Assembly (NCBI GenBank): GCA_000708835.1
Contig: DF236980.1
Span: forward strand, 1 to 64,000
Direction: 5' to 3'
Length of the DNA stretch: 64,000 nucleotides
Origin: Klebsormidium nitens
Lineage: Eukaryota > Streptophyta > Klebsormidiophyceae > Klebsormidiales > Klebsormidiaceae
Positions 25,401-34,760 of this stretch are shown in pieces. The notes under the pieces are model-generated. The model was given only the letters and a program-made list of their open reading frames with translations. It did not search any database and was not told the origin of the DNA. Position 1 is the first letter of the stretch; every line of letters begins with the position of its first letter. Position numbers and translations under genes: made by a program.

Positions 25401-28400
25401 GTTGGCTGAGTAACCTATGCGTCTCGCTCATTGTGCCGGATTTGTCAATGGTTGAAGTGGAGGACTGTTCCTTTGAGAGTTTGTAACCCACAGGGAAGGA
25501 CGCTAGGCTGTTAAGTATGGCAGCGTCGCCTCGTTCGGAAGCATTTGTTTTCGGTAGGTACACTCTGCGGGTATCGAAGCTTCAGTTGGAAATATGGACC
25601 ATGAGAAACGCTCAGTTCAAGTGAGAGGGGTCCACTACTTCTGGAAGCGAAGTATCATTCTCACATGATTTTCAAAACAAATGAGAATGGCTACAAAGCG
25701 GAAGACCTAGTCTCGAGAAACATCTGGTGTCAACTTTGTAATAGGCACTCGGCATTGACCATCACCAGGGGCAACCGGGTCCCATTCAGTATCGAACGGA
25801 AGCCGGACTTGACACCATAAGAGCAGAGAAGGCAATCCCCAAATAACATCCTCAATCTGTGGCAAAAGTTCTGCCAGGTTGGCGAACATGAGCTCCACCA
25901 GAGGCAAATGAGCCCCACCCGTTCCTCAAATCTGAAACCAGATTAGCACAACAGGCATATAGCAAAACAGAGTCCACATTTGTGTCACACCGCCACGTTG
26001 TTGAGATTGAGCTTCACCAAGGGCGGACGAACCCCTCGACTTTTTGGCAGAAAGCAGACCTGACACCAAAAGAGCCACGTAGGCAAAGCCAATATAGATC
26101 CTCACTTTGTCAAACATTCTGCCAGGTTGTGGAAGTCGAGCTCCACCAGGGGCGGACGAGCCCCACCCACTTTTGTGGGGAAGCTGACACCAAAGAAGCA
26201 GATCAGGCAAAAAGCAGAGTAGATCCTCACTTTGTGTCACATGTTTTGCCAGGTTGTGGAAGTTGAGCTCCACCAAGGGCGGACGAGCCCCCCCGACTAT
26301 CTGACGGAGTCGGAGCTGATCGGGCTGATGGAGAAGCACGGCATCGGGACGGATGCGTCGATCCCGGTGCATATCAACAACATCTGCGAGCGCAACTACG
26401 CGCAGGTAAGGGGACTCCGATATAATCGATCCGTTCCAAACGACAAGCCGCCGAGAGATATCAATCGAAGCTCTGATCCCTGCGAGATTGCACCAAGGTC
26501 ATGGGGTCTCCAAAAACAAGTTTTTTGAGGATCGGATTGCAAAATACAGGGTTTTTGGTTACTACCTCACGTTAGGCGGAAGGTTAGGATCGAGGCTCCA
26601 GGTTTGGCATCGCTCGAGGCTTTCAAGGGGCAGCGGCCAGACTTGGATTGTAGATAGAGGAGTTTCAAACAGCTGAAATGTGTTGAAAATGAATTGGTGG
26701 GCCTCTAATTAGTTCTAAAAATAAGGCTGCAAGCCTCGATTTGGTCGGCAGAGAGCGCTCAGTTTTTAGCGATCTGACAGCTGTGCATATCCGAGCACTC
26801 GTTGCTGACTGGCGTTCATTTGCACCGGTCCAAAGACGAAACCCGCAGACCCTTGCATGCCAACCCCGCTCTTACCAGGCCCGATCCAGGCGGCATGAGA
26901 TTCCAGCCGCGTTTGGGTTCATTTCCCTTGCGGCTATTGGATCGTCATTCCGAACATCCGCATACTAGCCGTTCGCATGGACCATTTCAGATTTGAAGAA
27001 AGAACACGCGACTTTTTCTGGTTCCCAAACCCTTCGCAGGTTTAGTTGAGCCGGCGCGTTGCTCGGACCGCGCTTACCATCACGCGCTTCCGCAACAACA
27101 GCACAACGGCCCTTTACCTAGTGTTATTGACACCCTTTCGAAAACGCAGAAGTTCAGAGAAAATCCTTAGAGTTCGTAAATAATCGGCTAATTGGGCTCG
27201 GCGTCCACCCTCGCCCACGGATGCAATATCGTCGAGCTTGTGCTTACCAGCCATATCATTGCATCTTTTCGAATGCTCAAAACAGGAAACCGTGCAACCT
27301 GGAAGCCCAAACTTTGAAACCTTGAAGTTCTAGTACTCCAAAATTGAGGTTTGGCGCAAATCCAGTGGGCTTGTTGGACGGTTCACTGGACCATCAGACT
27401 CTCAGTAACATGATACTACCAGTTTAATACTCGGCTTTCCAATCCTCTGCAGGTTCAGGCCGGCCGGCGCGTTGTGCCTACCGCTCTGGGCATCACTCTC
27501 GTCCGCGGCTACAGCAGCATCGACCCGGACCTGTGCTTGCCGGACGTCCGGTCGCACATCGAAAAGCAGATCACGCTGATCGGGCAGGGGAAGGCCGAGT
27601 ACGCGCACGTTGTGCGCAGCTCGCTGCGGGACTTCGCCGCCAAATTTGCGTACTTCGTTAGCCAGGTGCGTTCTGGTTGGTTTCTGGGTTGTACTCTTTA
27701 GGTTTGAACAGAGTCAAGTGTTTGGGTGTCAGACCTGGCCAGACCTGTGGTCGCAACCCGAGCAGCAGAAGGCGGTGAAAGACCGAGTATACGCAGATCG
27801 TGCGCAGCTTCCTACAAGATCTCGCCGCCAAGTTCGCAGTCTTCGTCAGCCAGGTGCGATCTAGGTTTCTGGAATCTGATTGAGCGCAGAATGAGGGTTG
27901 TTGGTTCTTGGGGCTTTCTTGTGAGCTTCTGTGCTTCGTTCCAATGGCGCGCATGCCCGTCCATTTTCGTATTCCCCTTCAAGAAACTCACGCTTTGATT
28001 TGTCTGCTTCCTTTTCTCAAGTTAGCATCTTCTCTCATTCCTTGCCTGCTGTTTTCGTCTCGGGTCAACTTGTTCCATATTCCGTGCCTTAACATACTCG
28101 AGCCTCTCCGGAGCAAGTCCACGTGTTACCACATGGAGTAAGGGGCAGTCCTTTGCTCTTCCCCACCTCGTCAAGGAAGTTCTGATCCTTCGTCTCGGAA
28201 CGAACGGCTCAGTGTTTTGTTTAAATGGGCTATTCAAATTCCCTTTTCTTGTTCTCCCCCAAATCGAGCGCATGGACGCTCTATTCGGGGCGCAGTCCTC
28301 TGCTCTACTCCTCCCTCTATCTGTGGCCTTCATTTAACCCTTTTGTATGTCGACTTATCTGCGCTGTCCTCAAATATTGTTTACCTGTCGCCCTACCAGA

Positions 28401-30627
28401 TCGAACGAACGAAGAACGTCCTCGAGGCGCAGGTTTTCTCTCTGTTCCACCTCGGCAAGTACTTTTCGGCTCATGACTCTGTAGTTTCATTCTTCCGTAT
28501 TTTCAAAACCCCCTTTTCCTTTTGCCCCCAGATCGAGCGCATGGACACGCTCTTCGAGGCGCAGTATTCCGCTTTCCCTCCGTCTAGCTAACCTGTATTT
28601 CCGTTCATGTGGGCTGCTGTCAAATCCCCTTATTTCCTTTCCTTCCCAGATCGAGCGCATGGACACCCTCTTCGAAGCGCCATTCTCTACCTCGTCAAAA
28701 GATTGAGCGCTCTTTCAAAGAAATTGTTTTGAAAGTCCATTTTTCTGGCCTTATTTTGAATGCCCTTTTCCTGTCTCCCCACGCAGATCGAGCGCATGGA
28801 CACTCTCTTCGAGGCGCAGTTCTCGCCGCTGGCCGCCACCGGCAAGCCCCTCTCCAAGTGCGGCAAGTGCACGCGCTACATGAAGTACATCCCGATGCGC
28901 CCCGCGCGTCTCTACTGCTCCTCCTGCGAGGAAGTCTACAACGTCCCGCAAAACGGCGCGGTCAAGCTGTACAAAGAACTGCGCTGCCCGCTGGACAACT
29001 TCGAGCTCGTGCTCTTTTCTTTGTCGGGCCCAGGTAAGCTCCTCGCGGAATTCGCTTCTGAATTTAAGTCAGCGCGATTCAGCGCGACTCAGCTGTAGAG
29101 ATTGTCATTCGTCAAAAGGGCAGCTCGGCAGCTCGTACTGTACAAAGAACTGCGCTGCCCGCTGGACAACTTCGAGCTCGTGCTCTTCTCCTTGTCCGGT
29201 CCTGGTAAGTTGCGCCGTCTGGTGCGTGCTTTTCTTTTGGTTAATCCCCCCTCTGATCCTCTTTCTTTTCTTATTTTGTCTTTTCAAGCTATATAGTTTC
29301 TCAAAACCGTCGTAAGCTCGTCAACAAAGCAATGCAAGGAACTGCGCTGCCCGTTGGACGAGTTCAAGCCCGCGCTGTTCTCCTTATCTGGGCCAGGTGA
29401 GCCGGGCCGTCAAGTCTTGGGACGTTTCTTTTCCATGTTATGTCTTTTCTTGTCGCCCCCTTCCTTTCTTCCATGGGTCAAGGTTTGGCTAGGTATACAG
29501 ACAGGCGTGTCGCTCGTCAAGCCGACCAAGATTACCGACTGGAGGATCTGGGTCCTAATATCGTCGTGCTGTTGGGTCCAGTTGACCCACTGCCTGTGGA
29601 AAGCTGGTCCTAATGTTTCACTGCGTTTCTCGAGTCAGACCAAGCTGATATAATCTGCGCTCAACGTCCGGGCAAGGAACACAGGGAAGTGCACTGCCCG
29701 CTCGACGTCTCCGAGGCGCTTGCTGTTCCTGTTTCGGACCCAAAAATGCTTGAAAAGCGTGTAGAGCCGATTCTGTGAGGAGAGCCACCCTCACAGGGAT
29801 GCTACCGGTGAGTTCTCCGCATGGGTATAAACTACACCCTCTCCGTCTTCGAACAGATTGTCTGAGAGGCAAAGTTTCGGTTGACCACTCTTCAGCTTTT
29901 CTTATTACACTCCGTGCGCAGATCTTCCGGTCGTATCCAGCCAATTCAGAAGCATATCTGTGTCTAAGCTCATTGGCGCCCCAAGACTCTATTAAAACGG
30001 AGAGTTGCACCATCTCGTATTTGGCAGTCTAAGCCCTTTGATACCGTTCTCCTCTATCCAGATGGCAAGTCCTACCCCCTTTGTCCGTACTGCTACAACA
30101 ACCCGCCGTTCGAAACCGCGGGGCTGCTCTACGGGGGCGTCGGCGCAGGCGGTAAAACCGCGAAAGGGGGGATGCCGTGCACGCTTTGCCCCCACCCTAG
30201 TTGCCCCCACTCAATGGTCCAAAGAGGTGTCTGCGCTTGTCCCGAGTGCGAGGGAACCCTGGTTTTGGACCCGGTTAGCGCGCCCAAATGGCGGTTAGAC
30301 TGTAACCGATGTTCCTGCTTAGTGTATCTACCCAAAAACGCGCACAAGGTCGGTGTGAACGCGGCCCAGCGGTGCGAGGAGTGTGAATCGGCTCTGCTCG
30401 AGGTGGACTTCAACAAGAACGACACGCCGCTTGCGGGGGGGGCGACGAAGCACATGGGGTGCCTGTTATGCGATGAGCTGTTGCTAGGGTTAGTCGAGAT
30501 GAAGCACGGGAAGGCGTTTGCGCGGCGGCCGGGGGGGAGGGGCCGGGGGCGAGGGAGAAGGGGGCGGGGGCGGGGAAGGGGGAGGGGACGGGGGGAGGAT
30601 CCCAGGATGAGCTTTCGGGACTTCTGA
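19401..30627 (+). CDS. TOP3B: DNA/RNA topoisomerase III beta
   Basis: Thirteen exons: 19401-19421, 19880-19936, 20582-20685, 21283-21376, 21759-21858, 22167-22413, 23087-23414, 24442-24657, 25128-25370, 26253-26405, 27453-27665, 28787-29033 and 30062-30627. Together 2589 nt, 862 residues, the length I recall for human TOP3B. Exon 1 codes only seven residues (MAPTVLM), which join VAEKPS to give the TOPRIM start. TOPRIM acidic residues follow in [10 protein letters not shown]. The catalytic tyrosine lies in [11 protein letters not shown] (exon 8). Other family blocks: [38 protein letters not shown], and [17 protein letters not shown]. Exons 12-13 hold Cys-rich zinc-binding repeats ([37 protein letters not shown]), then an Arg-Gly-rich tail ([12 protein letters not shown]), the feature linked to RNA binding. 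The enzyme is a type IA topoisomerase acting on R-loops and RNA. Introns 7, 9, 10, 11 and 12 carry copies of neighbouring exon edges (listed separately). Confidence 0.96.
24319..24441 (+). repeat. Partial copy of TOP3B exon 8 start in the preceding intron
   Basis: At 24319 the sequence ctccgcag|CTGGCCGAGCGCCCCTAC repeats the true acceptor and exon start at 24442 (ttcgcag|CTGGCTGAGCGCCTCTAC), 123 bp upstream. Similarity fades after about 20-25 nt of exon. The acceptor AG and pyrimidine tract are retained. Confidence 0.75.
24670..24821. promoter_or_regulatory. Cluster of TGACGTCA palindromes in TOP3B intron 8
   Basis: Three perfect TGACGTCA octamers (24670-24677, 24703-24710, 24794-24801) and one near match (24814-24821, TGACGTCG) lie within 152 bp. 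The octamer is the CRE-type bZIP binding site. An intronic enhancer role is speculative; clustering of an 8-bp palindrome is notable by itself. Confidence 0.4.
25878..26252 (+). repeat. Tandem array of exon-10 acceptor units in TOP3B intron 9
   Basis: Three upstream copies of the intron-end plus exon-10 start begin at 25878, 25997 and 26126; the functional exon starts at 26253. Spacings are 119, 129 and 127 bp. Each unit contains a caccaaaagagca..ggcaaa-like stretch, ctcactttgt, a Tyr-rich tract, ctgccag and then GTTGTGGAAGT(C/T)GAGCTCCACCA. The copy at 26126 is the closest and still encodes [13 protein letters not shown]. The copy at 25997 has lost the AG (cacg). No copy has a downstream donor, so they could act only as alternative acceptors. 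Confidence 0.82.
27040..27095 (+). repeat. Decayed copy of TOP3B exon 11 start in intron 10
   Basis: cccttcgcag followed by gtttagttgagccggcgcgttg and cgcttaccatcacgcgc parallels the true exon-11 start at 27453 (ctctgcag, gttcaggccggccggcgcgttg). It carries an in-frame TAG-type disruption (gtt tag), so it is not a usable coding copy. It lies about 410 bp upstream, further than the other copies. Confidence 0.6.
27750..27870 (+). repeat. Copy of TOP3B exon 11 end in intron 11
   Basis: The stretch around 27783-27866 (ccgagtatacgcagatcgtgcgcag, then ctcgccgccaagttcgcag and ttcgtcagccag|gtgcg) repeats the end of exon 11 and its donor at 27665/27666. The spacing is about 189 bp. The donor gtgcga is kept. 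Several coding differences from the parent exon are present, so this copy is more decayed than the exon-12 end copy. Confidence 0.78.
28263..28786 (+). repeat. Array of exon-12 acceptor units in TOP3B intron 11
   Basis: Copies of ATCGAGCGCATGGAC-type exon start, each preceded by a C/T-rich tract, begin at 28263, 28400, 28532 and 28650; the functional exon is at 28787. Spacings are 137, 132, 118 and 137 bp. The copies at 28532 and 28650 keep an AG acceptor and encode [10 protein letters not shown]. The copy at 28400 reads atcgaacgaacgaagaacgt. The copy at 28263 has AA instead of AG. A still weaker trace (acatggagtaaggggcagtc) is near 28131. Decay increases with distance from the real exon. Confidence 0.85.
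29118..29400 (+). repeat. Copies of TOP3B exon 12 end, with donors, in intron 12
   Basis: The exon-12 end (donor at 29034) is repeated with donors at 29205 and 29397; a further decayed trace ends near 29742. The first copy encodes [20 protein letters not shown], identical in protein to the parent. Five nucleotide differences lie in the last six codons, all at third positions and all synonymous (TTT/TTC, TCT/TCC, TCG/TCC, GGC/GGT, CCA/CCT). An AG at 29122-29123 would make 29124-29204 an 81-nt exon of phase 1-1, insertable without frame change. The second copy has amino-acid changes ([14 protein letters not shown]). Confidence 0.85.
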
Positions 30628-31765
30628 AAAAGACGAAATATCATCTGGGGATATCATTTCATATCATATGACGAATGCGCACCCGAGCATTATAGCACAT
30701 CAGACCACTAGCTGCTAAAGTGAGATGATGATTGTGTGCGCCGAGCAGGGAGACCACGTGGACGGTCAGCGGGGCTAGGTCACGTAGACGGTTATGGACG
30801 TAAACGAAACGTTCTTTCTGCCCGCTGGTGGCGTGTTTCACACGAAGGAGATCAAGCAATTAGTTGACTACTGTACATGAACGCTCTCTGACATTCAGTA
30901 TATGGTGTAGTAGTATAGGGGCCAGTGATCGTACACCAAGCTCTGGCAGCGGATCGATGCTAGGTTCATGTCACCTTACTGCATTTTAAATTCATCCACA
31001 GGCATGCAATATTGCACCTGAGAGTTTTGTCAGACTGCGCGGTCTTGACTCATGCATGGCCTTTGATCGCGCGTCAGCCATGCATGCAAACCTTGAAAGG
31101 GCCCGGTTTTCTTGTCCTCAGTACATTGGATTTGGTGCGTGCGGCCAGGACCTGTGCACGCAAATGATCCTATAGCGCTGCATGTGTTTGAAGGGCACGA
31201 TGTCGCGATTGGACAGCATGCAATTATCGTTGATCAAAAGCTTTCGAAGCTGGCTCCAAGCTTCTCTTTTGATCTAAGAATACAGTGTCGGCCGCTTCAA
31301 AATGCCGCTGGTGAATCCTCTACCTTGCTTGCCCCTGGTTCGTCGTTTGCGCTCCTCAAACTGAGTATACTGGACTGTTGATTCGTTTCCAGGCCCAAGC
31401 CCGCCCAGGCCCAAGAGTTCTGTTACAACTCTGTTCGTTCATCACCCTTGAGAAGAGTCGAAGCCGACAGGACTCAACACCGAGGCTGACTCAGCTTCCC
31501 GAAACTTTGATCCAACCTCGTGTCTCCCGTATAAGGCATAATGGCACTGATGCACCGCTCAAAGCTGAGCCGCATGCTCTGTTACAAAAGCATTGCAGAC
31601 GGGCAAAGCGTGCTTTCGCCCCTTGCCAGATGTTGAGCATTTTAATCACAAGCTCGTTGGAACAGCAGAGTTAATTTTGCGCTAGGATAATCCTTTTGAG
31701 CTTTTGGTGCCGGCGGAGATCGAGATCGCTGCAAGCAACTCGGCTTCATCTCGGAGCAGCAAAAG
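30628..31765. other. Intergenic region downstream of TOP3B
   Basis: Presumably holds the TOP3B 3' UTR and the upstream region of the F-box-like locus. Only short frames; no recognised element. Confidence 0.4.
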
Positions 31766-32944
31766 ATGGCGCAGGGGGGCTCCAGATCAGCTTTCGACCT
31801 TCAAGTTCTTCCCGCAGAGGTTCTGGACGTGATCGTGGAGAAAGTGCGGAGGGGTTGCAGGGAGAGCTTCCAAGCACTTGGCAATTCAAGCAGAGAGTTT
31901 CGTGACTCTGCCAGGAGATGCACCAGGAGTCTAATTGTGACACCATCAAAGGAAATTGAAAAGCAGATTGCGAAAGAAGCATACCAGAAGAATACCAGCC
32001 ATTCAATGTATGGCAACGAACTACTTTCGAAGGAGATCCAGAAGCGGCCTGGCCTCTCTGAGCTGGTGATGAGAGAGCCTGGGTTTCTGAACCGGCGTGG
32101 CACTTTTTCCAAACTTAGAGTTGCTGAGAAGAGTCCCTTGGATCAGTTGCACATTAGTCGGTCATGCCTGCGCATCCGGGTCCGTCCAGCTCGCCGCATG
32201 GGATGGCTCCTTCTGCAAGCGCGTGCTCTCTGGATCCAAAGCGAGCCTCGAGAAGCTCAGGATATTGAGCTTTGATTTCCAAGGGAAGGCGCTCCTTAAA
32301 CTTCGTCAGCTATATCCTGGTCTCGCCGCCTTGGAACTCGAAGGCAGAGTCTGGGAACCCTGCAGATTACCCGAGCACGACAATCTGTTGGAGCTCGATG
32401 TTTCCAGGTTCAGACGCTTCAAGAAGCCACCACCACAGAATTGGCGTATGTCATGTGGAGGTGGAACGCCCCGATCAATTTCGTCTGCGGCGGCCGAGCG
32501 AAGCTGCCGTTCTCCAAGGCACCTGGCCACATTCACCACCTGACCGTGGCGGCCTTTTGCAGAGAGGAACAGAGCAGCAAAATCCGTATCTTGAATCCCC
32601 TTGAAGGTCTTTCTCCTCTGCCTCGCAGTTAAGAGGTCCTAGCTAGGACCTCTAACTATAGAAATGTACTTGCAAATATGCTATCAGAGCACGAGCCGTC
32701 CATGGTGTTCGATACTGGCTGCGTCAGCGTGTCCGCTGCTTCGAAGGATCCACGTTCGCGCCACTTCAAGCTCAGTGCAGAAGCAGTTCTGTTACAGGAA
32801 AACTTTCCTTGGTGGTATGGTCCTAAAGTCGAGCGGGTCTTCACAGCGTGCCCTCAGCTGAATGAGGTGTGCTTTAGCGGCTTCGACGGGGAGGGACTAT
32901 CTAGGTGGGAGAGATCACTGCAAGGAGTGAGGGTCGTCAATTAG
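31766..32944 (+). pseudogene. F-box/LRR-like locus with broken frame
   Basis: From ATG 31766 the frame starts with an F-box-like segment: LPAEVLDVIVEKV, then SFQALGNSSREFRDSARRC, placed near the N-terminus as in F-box proteins. Around 32092-32099 the plausible continuation jumps to another frame, which encodes leucine-rich text (FPNLELLRRVPW, LEKLRILSFDFQGKALLKL, LYPGLAALELEG, NLLELDVSRF). A further frame holds later segments ending KVERVFTACPQLNEVCFSGF at about 32944. No GT-AG intron explains the first switch, and TAA occurs at 32630. I read this as a decayed F-box/LRR substrate adaptor gene; a sequencing indel in a real gene is the alternative. Confidence in F-box identity is moderate. Confidence 0.5.
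32632..32653. repeat. Perfect 22-bp palindrome
   Basis: agaggtcctag immediately followed by its exact complement ctaggacctct, with no spacer. It sits directly after the TAA ending one of the open segments of the F-box-like locus. No function is assigned. Confidence 0.8.
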
Positions 32945-34760
32945 CTGCCAAATGTGCCTATAGAAGCAGAACGTCACTACGGTCTAATTTTCAGAGGAAA
33001 GGAAGTCCTCAGGCTAGGGTGGGGTCAGCAGAATTTCAAGCAATCACCCAGTCCTACAAACTCAGAACTTTGCAGATTCTTGACGGATGAGATGGCGGTG
33101 GGTTTACTTTACCTCTGATCTGCTAGTTTCCTAGATCCAACACCTCATTGGTTCACCGTCCTGTAATTAGCTATATGTAAACAGAGGAGAAGAAATTGGG
33201 GACTGCATTTGTAGGACAACTGTACATGAATTGTCGGTGATATCAAACTCTTAAGAGTGTCGTTGGAGAGAAGTCGCGAAGAACAAAGAGCTTGGACTAT
33301 TCAGCTTAAAATTTGACGTCTATGATGAAATGGTTTTGCTCTTGGCCCCTCCGCCATTGCATATGAACTGGTGATTACCCGTGTTGCTTTTGGTAACATT
33401 TGAAGATTCTGGGCTGCCGTTGACATCCATGCGAGCGCCCACGATTCAATGTCAGTGCTATGTACAGCTTCTTACAAGAGCTTGGTATGTGATCTATGTT
33501 GGCAGTCGACCGCAAAGAAACCCGGCCAAAGCAAACTAGTCCTCTCTTCATCTTGTCGCTGCCATTGCAAGAACGCTCATCGTTGCCAGGAGGAGTCTTG
33601 TACTTCATGACAATAGATTTGAGCGCCATGGATACTGGCCGCCGCTTATCTAGGTATACTGGGACTACACTTTTGGCAGGCATCCCATCCTTATCAGGGT
33701 TTTACCGTCGCACTTGCTCTACATGAGTGGAATTCCAATCACACAATCCACTTTCAGGCACTTATCACGCGATTCAAATACGCGTGCCGAAATCTAGGCC
33801 ATGGGGGTCATCCTTTATCCCTCCTTCGTCACAATTCTATACAAAGCGTCGAGACTCTCGCGCATCTGGCTGCTACACCCACTTTTCCAAAGTCCTTGGA
33901 TGGAGCAAAGCCGTCGCTAATTTGTGAGTCTTCAATTGAAAGGATTGTCGCATGATTTAGTGTACGTATGCTCACACAGTCCCTGCAACTTGCATATGGA
34001 CACACTTGAAAGTCACTGCATGCATGAGGCGCAGTACTTTGACACCAAATTCGGGGCAAGTGTCAATAAAAGGACTGTCGGACCACATTGGCGCCGGCAT
34101 GACGCGATTCTGGTACATATCTCAATCTCAATATTCCAGTCAAGCAGTTACATGAATGTTGATTCCATGGCAGCCTGAGAGGTCGGCACATCCCGGATGC
34201 CTGGCGTAGCATTCGCGTCATTACTGACAAAAACTCAACCAAAGCATAATACAACACTGGACATTGGCCCCAGTCGAGTCGATTATCAGGACGCTGGCTA
34301 GCTCTCGCCGGGTTTTAAAGTGTTATAGCTGCATACAGCGATGGACAGCCTTATGTTCGGTGGCAGCATTACACGCATATAATTGAAAAGACAGCTTCCG
34401 ACAGCTGCCACGATAATTTTGTGAAGCAACATTCGACTCACAGATCAACGATACAAATTGTTGACTTGTAAAAATAGCTCATGGCGGTCTTACGATTGTC
34501 AGTTCGGTACTATGCTAAGCTTCAACCTATCCCTACGCGATTTGACCACCCGTTTTGGGCGTCTGAGAACTACAAGCAACCTATCCCTATGCAATAGGAC
34601 GACACCTGAGTGGTGACCTCCTTCAACTATCACAAACATTTCTGCAAACAAGTAGAAGCTGGATTTGGGGCTGGCAAACCCATTTCTTTTGTGTCTTCTA
34701 ATAATTTTTGGCAAACAATCACTATCAACCCTACATCAATCATAGTTTATGACCTGCTCT
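32945..34760. other. Intergenic region downstream of the polyamine gene
   Basis: Between the F-box-like locus and the stop codon of the SAMDC-ODC gene. Short frames only (for example 33375-33683, minus, 102 codons, no recognised domain). A motif caacctatccctaygc occurs at about 34525 and 34575. No gene is called. Confidence 0.4.

Noticed and set aside
25878-26252. CRISPR-like direct repeats
   Set aside because: Units are 119-129 bp, share exon and intron sequence of TOP3B and have no short repeat/unique spacer pattern; the genome is eukaryotic.
25926-26372. 148-codon minus-strand frame with internal repeats
   Set aside because: Antisense of the TOP3B exon-10 acceptor array; its repetition comes from the array itself.
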